Of a stretch of 17,384 nucleotides of DNA, positions 1 through 4,671 are shown piece by piece; the stretch's first letter is position 1; each line of letters begins with the position of its first letter. The notes under the pieces were generated by a model that ran no database searches, was not told where the DNA came from, and saw only the letters and a program-made list of their open reading frames with translations. The position numbers and the translations under genes were made by a program. The DNA is from Thermoplasmatota archaeon (GTDB lineage: Archaea; Thermoplasmatota; JAQUQK01), in assembly GCA_028716125.1 (NCBI GenBank), contig JAQUQK010000015.1, positions 1 through 17,384 on the forward strand, read 5' to 3'.

Positions 1-25
1 TGATTGACCACTACACTACGGGGCT
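1..25 (-). tRNA. 5' part of an Asp/Glu-type tRNA, cut by the window edge
   Basis: Read on the minus strand, the sequence gives an acceptor-like heptamer AGCCCCG, then TA at positions 8-9, then a D-arm (GTGTAGTGGTCAATCA) typical of archaeal tRNA-Asp and tRNA-Glu. The anticodon lies outside the window, so identity is open. It has the same orientation as tRNA-Val at the right edge. With the element removed, the two would be about 90 nt apart and possibly co-transcribed. Confidence 0.6.
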
Positions 26-44
26 AATTTGCGAGGCAAATTAG
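24..44. repeat. Perfect 9-bp hairpin next to the partial tRNA
   Basis: CTAATTTGC and GCAAATTAG are separated by GAG. The hairpin touches the 5' end of the partial tRNA, in host DNA outside the element. It may act in tRNA precursor processing or termination; this is inference. Confidence 0.7.
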
Positions 45-49
45 ACCTT

Positions 50-72
50 TGCGCACCTCGCAATGGTGCGCA
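50..72. repeat. Perfect 8-bp hairpin in host flank
   Basis: TGCGCACC and GGTGCGCA flank a 7-nt loop. It lies between the left tRNA and attL, five bases after the first hairpin. Before integration it would have sat just downstream of the tRNA-Val 3' end, so processing or termination of that transcript is possible. Confidence 0.65.
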
Positions 73-115
73 TAAGGGCTTACTATTCTTCATTATTTCC
101 TGTGCAAAATTTTAG

Positions 116-127
116 TGGGCTGGGGCA
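116..127. repeat. attL: 12-bp direct repeat of the tRNA-Val 3' end
   Basis: TGGGCTGGGGCA is identical to 17258-17269. As the reverse complement it is the 3' acceptor strand, the discriminator and the last T-stem bases of tRNA-Val. This is the fragment expected to remain when an integrase inserts at a tRNA 3' end. The match stops at 12 bp on both sides, which is short for such a site. Confidence 0.75.
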
Positions 128-170
128 ATCTTGTTTTCGCCCATATCTGTTGCCGGAATGAAGCGGACGC

Positions 171-178
171 TTATTTAA
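171..178 (+). promoter_or_regulatory. TATA-box candidate for the leftmost gene cluster
   Basis: TTATTTAA lies 28-35 nt upstream of the ATG at 206, the spacing of an archaeal TATA box with a very short leader. It is the only such box between attL and the first gene. Confidence 0.45.
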
Positions 179-205
179 TTTTGCATAGTTTTGGAGGTAT
201 GCCAA

Positions 206-361
206 ATGTGTGAAAAACTAAAGGAAATAATGAGGTCTGCGCCTAATGCGAGCGAGAAGATAATTGCTATTGTCGATGCCGATTGGCATAGGCAGTATGG
301 CAATACTGGCCGAAGGCATCCGGCGACCTGGGCCCAGCTTGTCCATGAGACGCTTTGCTGA
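206..361 (+). CDS. Small hypothetical protein, 51 aa
   Basis: Start chosen because GGAGGT at 193-198 sits seven bases before this ATG. The product starts MCEKLKEIMRSAP and ends HETLC. It has charged N-terminal and amphipathic middle segments (KIIAIVDADWHRQYG), no signal peptide and no motif I recognise. It is the first gene inside attL. Its stop codon overlaps the Shine-Dalgarno of the next ORF, which argues for translational coupling. Function unknown. Real coding status is supported mainly by the ribosome binding site and tight packing. Confidence 0.6.
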   Translation: MCEKLKEIMRSAPNASEKIIAIVDADWHRQYGNTGRRHPATWAQLVHETLC

Positions 362-370
362 GGTGCTAAG

Positions 371-655
371 ATGATTAGAGTGGACCATGAAGTTTCTCTG
401 CGTAGTACTCTTAATCCTGTAATTGATGGCTTGCGTGTTATTTTTGCGTTTTTTTCGGGCCAATACGTTGTGACGCATCCATTTGGCGGGCTGTCTTATT
501 TCTATTGCATGCTTTCCCTCTTTTTTGTATTTGTTTCTATTTCGTTTCAGGAAAAGGGTAAGATGGATGCCCTTTCGCTTCCTGCCGCCATCTGTGTTTT
601 TGTGAATTATAGACGGAAGCCGGTGAAGTCAAAGGGTGAAAAGGTGGCGGTCTGA
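371..655 (+). CDS. Small putative membrane protein, 94 aa
   Basis: GAGGTG at 360-365 precedes the ATG by five bases. Two hydrophobic stretches are visible, residues 21-29 and 42-59 (YFYCMLSLFFVFVSISF), followed by a basic tail (NYRRKPVKSKGEK). This suggests a small inner-membrane protein. The stop TGA is directly followed by the ATG of the next microprotein. No family recognised. Small membrane proteins are common in archaeal viruses and plasmids, but no role can be assigned. Confidence 0.55.
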   Translation: MIRVDHEVSLRSTLNPVIDGLRVIFAFFSGQYVVTHPFGGLSYFYCMLSLFFVFVSISFQEKGKMDALSLPAAICVFVNYRRKPVKSKGEKVAV

Positions 656-805
656 ATGTCTGATGTTGAACTTCATATTGAATTCCCATGTGGATATAAA
701 TTTGATTTCAAAGGCGGCGCATATTCGCTTGGCACTTCTGCCGATAAGTTTGTGCTCTGTCCTTTGCATGGGAAGGATTGTCCTCCGAAAGGGAAGGTGT
801 CCTAA
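656..805 (+). CDS. Cys/His microprotein, 49 aa (possible zinc site)
   Basis: ATG directly follows the previous stop, and its own TAA is directly followed by the next ATG. The product (MSDVELHIEFPCGYKFDF...) has Cys12, then CPLHGKDC near residues 36-43. That makes a plausible metal site of C...C-x2-H-x3-C type. No signal peptide or membrane segment. Family unknown. It belongs to a run of tiny Cys-containing proteins in this end of the element. Confidence 0.6.
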   Translation: MSDVELHIEFPCGYKFDFKGGAYSLGTSADKFVLCPLHGKDCPPKGKVS

Positions 806-925
806 ATGTCTGAAAAACGCCTCCGTCGAATCTTCCGCAGATGTATCCCCGTTGAAGCCTCCGACGTCGTGCCTGTAATGGCCGCGATGTATCCCGGATT
901 GTTGCCGAAGGGAGGGAGCGAATAA
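806..925 (+). CDS. Basic microprotein, 39 aa
   Basis: Starts MSEKRLRRIFRRCIP, a strongly basic N-terminus, and ends PGLLPKGGSE. Its TAA shares its last base with the ATG of the methyltransferase (TAATG), and its end carries GGAGGGAG, the ribosome binding site for that gene. It may therefore serve partly to couple translation of the methyltransferase. No motif recognised. Confidence 0.5.
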   Translation: MSEKRLRRIFRRCIPVEASDVVPVMAAMYPGLLPKGGSE

Positions 926-1962
926 TGTTGACTGTTGGCGGCCTCTTCTCCGGCATAGGCGGCCTTGAATTGGGATTGAGCCGCGCCGGCATGGAAATAT
1001 CGTGGATGTGCGATATTGATTCTTTTTGCCAAGAAGTCCTGAGAAAGAATTTTGCGGGAGTTGAAATATATGGAAACGTCAAGTCTGTCGATTGGGGAAA
1101 TGCCAAGCATGTCGATGTCGTCTGCGGCGGCTTCCCCTGTCAGCCTCATTCAGTTGCGGGAAAGCGCAAGGCCGGCAGGGACGAAAGGGATTTGTGGCCC
1201 GAGTTCGCCCGCTGCATTCGCCAAGTTAAGCCGTCGTGGGTCGTGGCTGAGAACGTGCCGGGGCTTCTGTCAAGCGAATCTGGCCGGTTCTTTGGAAAAG
1301 TTCTGCGGGACCTGGCCGCGCTCGGGTATGATGCGCGGTGGTTCAGCATACGGGCTTCCGACATCGGCGCTCCGCACCGGCGGGAGCGAATCTTCGTTGT
1401 GGCCCACGCCGGCCACCGTGGACGATGGAGCAATGTTCAATCGGAGCGAAAGCCCCAATGCTGCGTTGAGACCAACACTTGGCGCTATGGCGAAGTACAA
1501 TCTTTTCCCTACTCCTCGTTCTTCGGATGCCAACCAGCCGGCGCTTCATGGCGAGGGAGGGCCGGACTTGCGGACGGCGGTTCTTTGGCCTATGGCGACG
1601 GCTGCGGATTCGCAGCGCAAGAGCAAAACGTTCATGCGGGGCAATCCGACATTAATAGGGGCGGTCAATTGGCCAACACCGAATGCGGGTCCGGAGCATT
1701 CTTCAGGCCATCCGGCGGAATTCGGCGGCGGGAAGAATTCGAGGAAAATTGTCCGGCAGAATCTTGGCCTTCCCCTCCCGGCCAGCCCCAGTATAGTTGG
1801 GAAGAAAAGCGTAGTATTGAACTCCCGCTGGGTGGCTCAGTTGATGGGATTCCCGTCCGATTGGTGCGATTTGCCAACCGAAACGCTCTCTGCGCTTACG
1901 GGAATGCGGTAGTGCCGCAGGTTGCGGAAATGGTTGGAAGGATGATTGTGGGGGCGATTTGA
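925..1962 (+). CDS. C5-cytosine DNA methyltransferase
   Basis: Transfers a methyl group from S-adenosylmethionine to carbon 5 of cytosine in DNA. Seen: motif I FSGIGGLELG (residues 8-17), catalytic PCQ motif (GGFPCQPHS, Cys72), ENV motif (109-111), motif VIII-like HRRER (151-155), and a C-terminal GNAVVPQ block (326-332) typical of motifs IX-X. A variable stretch of about 150 residues in between should hold the target-recognition domain; it contains recurring LAYGD and LANTE segments seen in some phage enzymes. At 345 aa the length is normal. The start is fixed by TAATG overlap and GGAGGGAG just upstream. No restriction endonuclease gene lies nearby, so self-protection or marking of element DNA is more likely than a restriction-modification pair. 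A second ORF runs through most of it in another frame. Confidence 0.93.
   Translation: MLTVGGLFSGIGGLELGLSRAGMEISWMCDIDSFCQEVLRKNFAGVEIYGNVKSVDWGNAKHVDVVCGGFPCQPHSVAGKRKAGRDERDLWPEFARCIRQVKPSWVVAENVPGLLSSESGRFFGKVLRDLAALGYDARWFSIRASDIGAPHRRERIFVVAHAGHRGRWSNVQSERKPQCCVETNTWRYGEVQSFPYSSFFGCQPAGASWRGRAGLADGGSLAYGDGCGFAAQEQNVHAGQSDINRGGQLANTECGSGAFFRPSGGIRRREEFEENCPAESWPSPPGQPQYSWEEKRSIELPLGGSVDGIPVRLVRFANRNALCAYGNAVVPQVAEMVGRMIVGAI
1070..1912 (+). CDS. Overprinted protein inside the methyltransferase gene (WPTP-repeat phage-type family)
   Basis: An open frame of 280 codons, shifted +1 relative to the methyltransferase, starts at an ATG with GGGAG eight bases before it. The translation is not random. 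It reads TWPRSGMMRGGSAYG (residues 81-95), SSLWPTP (108-114), then LFPTPRSSDA and NWPTPNAG, and near the end LNSRWVAQLMGFPSDW. From memory these are hallmarks of a phage protein family seen with cytosine methyltransferases. The bases that encode the methyltransferase motif HRRERIFVVAHA encode the LWPTP block here, so both frames carry conserved blocks. It could be an independent protein, a frameshift product, or a widespread unselected by-product of motif conservation. Function unknown. Confidence 0.55.
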   Translation: METSSLSIGEMPSMSMSSAAASPVSLIQLRESARPAGTKGICGPSSPAAFAKLSRRGSWLRTCRGFCQANLAGSLEKFCGTWPRSGMMRGGSAYGLPTSALRTGGSESSLWPTPATVDDGAMFNRSESPNAALRPTLGAMAKYNLFPTPRSSDANQPALHGEGGPDLRTAVLWPMATAADSQRKSKTFMRGNPTLIGAVNWPTPNAGPEHSSGHPAEFGGGKNSRKIVRQNLGLPLPASPSIVGKKSVVLNSRWVAQLMGFPSDWCDLPTETLSALTGMR

Positions 1963-2124
1963 ATGACGCGAAAGTCGTTAGGGCTTGGTTGCCTTCTCCC
2001 TGATTCTGCTTTTGAATCTAACAAAGAGTATGCCGCACGTATGGATAGGATGTTTCATCAAGCTCGTGTGCGGTGCCATTGTCCTGATTGCTGTCGAAAG
2101 TTAGCTGGTGAGGTCTCTAAATGA
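1963..2124 (+). CDS. Cys-rich microprotein, 53 aa
   Basis: ATG directly follows the methyltransferase stop and the end overlaps the next start as ATGA. The C-terminal half has RCHCPDCCRK, a cluster of four Cys and one His suited to binding zinc. The N-terminal half is MTRKSLGLGCLLPDS. No family recognised. Translation is probably coupled to the methyltransferase. Confidence 0.55.
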   Translation: MTRKSLGLGCLLPDSAFESNKEYAARMDRMFHQARVRCHCPDCCRKLAGEVSK

Positions 2125-2252
2125 CCCTCTACCGCCTTTCTGATGGCCACATGGCCGACAGTACCCGCGATGCAGTCCAGTACGTTCCGGTGCATCGGGC
2201 TTTCTGCATCTTCTGCGGCGAATGGCGAGACGTTAAGGAAGTGGTCGCATAG
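2121..2252 (+). CDS. CxxC microprotein, 43 aa
   Basis: Overlaps the preceding stop by ATGA. The product contains FCIFCGEWRD, half of a zinc-ribbon pair, with His at residues 10 and 29 as possible partners. It is the last gene before the iteron-bearing intergenic region. No family recognised. Confidence 0.5.
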   Translation: MTLYRLSDGHMADSTRDAVQYVPVHRAFCIFCGEWRDVKEVVA

Positions 2253-2266
2253 CCGCTTTTTTCTGC

Positions 2267-2506
2267 TGTAACAAAATTGTAACAGTAACGGCTTTTGGAT
2301 TTGTAACAGCAAGGCAGGGGAGATATTTAAAGGAGGGATGGGAAACGGGCTAATTTTAGTGTAACAAATCTGTAACACTCAATTTAGACTAATTTCTTGG
2401 TCTTGCTCTATCTCGTATGGTTTCGACAACAGGAGAAAAAAAGGCGAAAAAAAGGCGAGTGCGGTGTTACAGTTCGGGTTTCCGTTACTGTAACAAAATT
2501 GTAACA
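2267..2506. repeat. Array of TGTAACA heptads (iteron/operator region)
   Basis: Direct copies of TGTAACA start at 2267, 2278, 2302, 2360, 2371, 2489 and 2500; one inverted copy (TGTTACA) is at 2465-2471. Six of them form three doublets with an exact 11-bp period, about one helical turn, so each pair would be bound on the same DNA face. The first and third doublets share TGTAACAAAATTGTAACA. The last doublet ends five bases before the next gene. A GAAAAAAAGGC direct repeat also lies at about 2434-2457. Likely operator, centromere-like or replication site. Confidence 0.85.
2323..2331 (+). promoter_or_regulatory. TATA-box candidate within the iteron region
   Basis: ATATTTAAA lies between the single heptad at 2302 and the doublet at 2360-2377. 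A start about 25 nt downstream would place the middle doublet directly after the start site, where bound protein could block transcription. The leader to the next large gene would be about 160 nt. Confidence 0.4.
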
Positions 2507-2511
2507 CTTGG

Positions 2512-3045
2512 ATGGTGATGTGGATGGTGAAGGGTGTAAAAACTAAGGTCTGGAGGATTGCAGAAGGGCATTTTAGGGCGTTGTCGGCTGCTGGCGATGG
2601 AGACGTCAATATGGGCCTGTCTCGCGCCGTAGAGCTGCTTAAAAACGACAATAAGGAGGCTCGGCTTGCCCGTTCCCTGTTTGCGGTTGCCGAGGAGGTC
2701 GGGCAGTCTTACCCTCCGGCCAGGGCGATAGTCGAAGACGTGAATAAGCGTCTGACTTTTCCCTTAGCTCTTGGCCGCATTAGCCCTTTGTCGTGCTATG
2801 ACCTTCTCAATTTTATTTCCGAGTTTGGTGTTGAGCAATGTAAACATATTATTGCGGAGTGGAAGGATAGGGGCGGTAAGCCCATTACGCGCACGATGCG
2901 GAAGGAGGTTACGGAAATATCCGAAACTCGCGGCCCTGCAAGCCCTGCCGAATCCGATCTCGATTCCGAGGCCGATTCTATAATGGCCGCAAAACCCGCA
3001 AAGGAAACTCGTAGTCCCAAGACGGTTTATCCGGCGGTGAAGTAA
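2512..3045 (+). CDS. Putative ribbon-helix-helix-like DNA-binding protein, 177 aa
   Basis: The N-terminal part reads as a possible ribbon-helix-helix unit: a strand (TKVWRIA), a helix (EGHFRALSAAGDG), a turn, then a second helix (GLSRAVELLKND). The middle is helical and the last 45 residues are charged and probably disordered (PASPAESDLDSEADS). It begins five bases after the last TGTAACA doublet, so it is the natural candidate to bind those heptads, for self-control or plasmid partition. ATG codons at 2512, 2518 and 2524 are all possible; none has a strong ribosome binding site. The fold call is by eye only. Confidence 0.6.
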   Translation: MVMWMVKGVKTKVWRIAEGHFRALSAAGDGDVNMGLSRAVELLKNDNKEARLARSLFAVAEEVGQSYPPARAIVEDVNKRLTFPLALGRISPLSCYDLLNFISEFGVEQCKHIIAEWKDRGGKPITRTMRKEVTEISETRGPASPAESDLDSEADSIMAAKPAKETRSPKTVYPAVK

Positions 3046-3306
3046 ATGTATAAACGACTTTCGGAGGAAGTTAGGGCAATTCGTGAAAAAAAGGAAGTCT
3101 TGCAGATTCTTAGGGCAGAATGCCGCGAGGAAATTTCAGAAGAAAGTCCTGAATCCGAGGGGCAATCCATCCCTTCTCTCGATGTGCTTGGCGGTTCCTG
3201 CCCATATTGCGGCTGTTATATGATGCATCTTTCCGCTGGCTTTTCTCATGGGCAGGTCTGCCTTGTCTGCGGCCATGCGACGGCGGCTTTTCTTGTGGGG
3301 TGGTAA
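3046..3306 (+). CDS. Zinc-ribbon protein with coiled N-terminus, 86 aa
   Basis: Starts directly after the preceding TAA. Residues 1-35 are charged and helix-forming (EEVRAIREKKEVLQILRAE). The C-terminal half has SCPYCGCY and CLVCGHA, two CxxC knuckles about 18 residues apart, a zinc-ribbon layout. Such proteins usually contact nucleic acid or a partner protein; the specific role is unknown. Confidence 0.7.
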   Translation: MYKRLSEEVRAIREKKEVLQILRAECREEISEESPESEGQSIPSLDVLGGSCPYCGCYMMHLSAGFSHGQVCLVCGHATAAFLVGW

Positions 3307-3309
3307 TAG

Positions 3310-3519
3310 ATGAATGTTCGTTCTCGTAAAGTTCGAGACGCAATCAAAAAATCGCGTAGGGCTGTTCGGGCGGTGCAAAAAACATATTACAGGGAGCTTC
3401 GTTTTGCCTCGTCCGATGCTGAGCTTTTGGCCGTCAGCCGTAGGCGGGACGATGCCCTGTTGCATATAACGCACGATCTCAATTCCGAGCTTTCAAGAAT
3501 AATTAGGGGGTCGGATTAA
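3310..3519 (+). CDS. Small basic helical protein, 69 aa
   Basis: GGGGTGG lies six bases before the ATG. Highly basic N-terminus (MNVRSRKVRDAIKKSRRAVRA) followed by a predicted long helix (AELLAVSRRRDDALLHI). No Cys pairs, signal or membrane segment. Could bind nucleic acid; not recognised. Confidence 0.6.
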   Translation: MNVRSRKVRDAIKKSRRAVRAVQKTYYRELRFASSDAELLAVSRRRDDALLHITHDLNSELSRIIRGSD

Positions 3520-3636
3520 ATGCCTGAAATTCTGCAATGGTTCGTAATCGGCTTTGGAATCTCGGCGGGAAGCTTCGCGTTTTCCCTTGTTCAGAGATTA
3601 TTTGAAAAGCGATTCAAAAAGGAGGCGAAGAAATGA
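3520..3636 (+). CDS. Single-span membrane microprotein, 38 aa
   Basis: ATG follows the previous TAA directly. One hydrophobic segment (WFVIGFGISAGSFAFSLV, residues 7-24) is followed by a basic tail (QRLFEKRFKKEAKK), a typical small anchored protein with a cytoplasmic C-terminus. Its tail region contains AGGAGG, the ribosome binding site of the next gene, and the two genes overlap by ATGA. Confidence 0.6.
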   Translation: MPEILQWFVIGFGISAGSFAFSLVQRLFEKRFKKEAKK

Positions 3637-3875
3637 AAATACCTTTGTATGTTTTGTTAGATTGGTTCTCCATTGCTGGTGTAGTTGGCTGGGCCTGCTC
3701 TTTTTCGCTTATCATTACTACTAACTTGCATCCGAGCTTGGTTGTTTTTCCGCTTTCGGTTTCTCTTGTTCCTCTCTCCACCTTTGCTATGTTGTATGCA
3801 TCTGATATGGAGTTTGTTGCTTGGAAAAACGCAGTTCTTGTGTGTTCTGCTCCGTTGCCGGAGGCGAAAAAATGA
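3633..3875 (+). CDS. Small membrane protein, 80 aa, two predicted spans
   Basis: Hydrophobic segments at about residues 5-28 and 35-56, short polar ends. AGGAGG eight bases before the ATG supports the start. It overlaps both neighbours by ATGA, so three small membrane proteins are made from one coupled block. Possible particle-membrane or holin-like roles cannot be separated from sequence. Confidence 0.6.
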   Translation: MKIPLYVLLDWFSIAGVVGWACSFSLIITTNLHPSLVVFPLSVSLVPLSTFAMLYASDMEFVAWKNAVLVCSAPLPEAKK

Positions 3876-3991
3876 ATGCACGAAAACTCCGTTTTTTGTT
3901 CTCTGATATTTTCTTTTATCTTGAATGTCTTGGTGTAATGGCGGCGGGGTGGATTCTTGGTTGGTTGCTTGGTTTGGCGGTGTCTTTATGA
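3872..3991 (+). CDS. Single-span membrane microprotein, 39 aa
   Basis: Begins MNARKLRFLFSD and ends in a Gly/Trp/Leu-rich hydrophobic segment (MAAGWILGWLLGLAVSL, about residues 23-39). GGAGG lies before the start, and the gene overlaps the previous and next ones by ATGA. It is the third membrane protein in a row; no family recognised. Confidence 0.55.
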   Translation: MNARKLRFLFSDIFFYLECLGVMAAGWILGWLLGLAVSL

Positions 3992-4179
3992 CCTGCCACC
4001 CTAACCACGAAGGCATCATTTCCCCGCAAGTCCGATGGAAAGGGGATGGCATAGCCGGGCGGGTACCTCCTGAGGACGCGGCGGCTTCCTCTCTGCCCGT
4101 TCCCGATAATGCTCGCCGCATAATCAAGAGCGGCAAGACGACGCATTACGACGGCGACTGCTTGGTTTGGGAGGAGTGA
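3988..4179 (+). CDS. Hypothetical soluble protein, 63 aa
   Basis: ATGA overlap with the preceding gene fixes the start; a longer in-frame form from 3925 would overlap the upstream gene more and lacks a ribosome binding site. Contains MTCHPNHEG at the N-terminus and HYDGDCLVWEE at the C-terminus. Cys and His at both ends might bind a metal. Function unknown. Confidence 0.5.
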   Translation: MTCHPNHEGIISPQVRWKGDGIAGRVPPEDAAASSLPVPDNARRIIKSGKTTHYDGDCLVWEE

Positions 4180-4180
4180 T

Positions 4181-4336
4181 ATGGTCGATTCCCGCGTATT
4201 TTCGACGCGGCTTTCCGGCGAAGACAGGAAATTTGTTGAGCGTTTGGGCGAGGTCCACGGCAGCGAATCCGCGGCCCTTGTCGTCCTCGTCCGGGTAGTC
4301 CGTGCCGTCTCGCCTGTAAACATCCGTAAGGAGTAG
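4181..4336 (+). CDS. Putative ribbon-helix-helix-like microprotein, 51 aa
   Basis: GGAGGAG at 4170-4176 supports the ATG. The pattern is a short strand (RVFSTRLS), a helix (GEDRKFVERLGEVHG) and a second helix (ESAALVVLVRVVRAV). That is the size and order of a minimal RHH DNA-binding domain, and the GSES turn resembles those of CopG/Arc-type proteins. By-eye call. The gene ends with GGAGTAG, which supplies the Shine-Dalgarno of the interrupted ORF that follows. Confidence 0.55.
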   Translation: MVDSRVFSTRLSGEDRKFVERLGEVHGSESAALVVLVRVVRAVSPVNIRKE

Positions 4337-4341
4337 CTGTA

Positions 4342-4494
4342 ATGAATCCATTTTAATACTTCCAAGATTTTTACTTCGATAACAATGGTTGCAAACTTTG
4401 TTTCGATAGGCACGGAGGACTGAGCGCGTGGCTGTTCGATCTGCGACGAAGGCTGATTATCAATGGCGTGCGATGTTCGTGCTGGTTGGCGTAA
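4342..4494 (+). pseudogene. Small Cys-pair ORF interrupted by one in-frame TAA
   Basis: A well-placed ATG (AAGGAG seven bases upstream) opens MNPF and then meets TAA at 4354-4356. The same frame then stays open to 4494, reading YFQDFYFDNNGCKLCFDR, then GLSAWLFDLRRRLIING and VRCSCWLA. The downstream part has the CxxC and CxC pairs typical of neighbouring microproteins. One base (C to T, CAA to TAA) would explain the break. It may be a recent pseudogene, a sequencing error, or only a four-codon leader followed by chance open frame. Confidence 0.45.
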
Positions 4495-4523
4495 GGGCGA
4501 TGACTAATAAGGAGTTGAAAAAA

Positions 4524-4667
4524 ATGTCTTTTATAACTTCTAAGCAAAAGTCAATTTTGTCGAAATTGCGTAAAGAATGCGGAACTTTTGACGCGGTCTC
4601 GCCTCGTATGGATAGGGCGGCGGCTGCAAATGAAATTAGTACGCGGATTCGTTATTTGAGGAGCTGA
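4524..4667 (+). CDS. Small helical protein, 47 aa (phage-type KQ...L motif)
   Basis: AAGGAG at 4508-4513 favours this ATG; an in-frame ATG at 4500 is the alternative. The product starts MSFITSKQKSILSKLRKE and ends AAAANEISTRIRYLRS. This resembles the small phage/plasmid domain in which a KQ-x-x-x-L-x-x-L helix is followed by a second helix with a paired E-I-S pattern (DUF3072-like, from memory). No enzymatic residues. It precedes the surface-protein operon by four bases. Confidence 0.55.
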   Translation: MSFITSKQKSILSKLRKECGTFDAVSPRMDRAAAANEISTRIRYLRS

Positions 4668-4671
4668 GTAA

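Noticed and set aside
925..1962. Restriction-modification system
   Set aside because: The neighbouring ORFs are all under 100 aa and none shows a nuclease motif, so no partner endonuclease is visible.
2267..2506. CRISPR array
   Set aside because: The repeats are only 7 bp, irregularly placed and partly inverted, with no spacers of even length and no cas genes.
4354..4356. Recoded stop codon (pyrrolysine-type read-through)
   Set aside because: The stop is TAA, whereas pyrrolysine uses TAG; no selenocysteine-type element is visible. A point mutation is simpler.
3657..4413. Two minus-strand open frames of 159 and 165 aa
   Set aside because: They are opposite a chain of plus-strand microproteins with good ribosome binding sites and ATGA overlaps. 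Their translations are rich in Arg, Ser and Pro without motifs.
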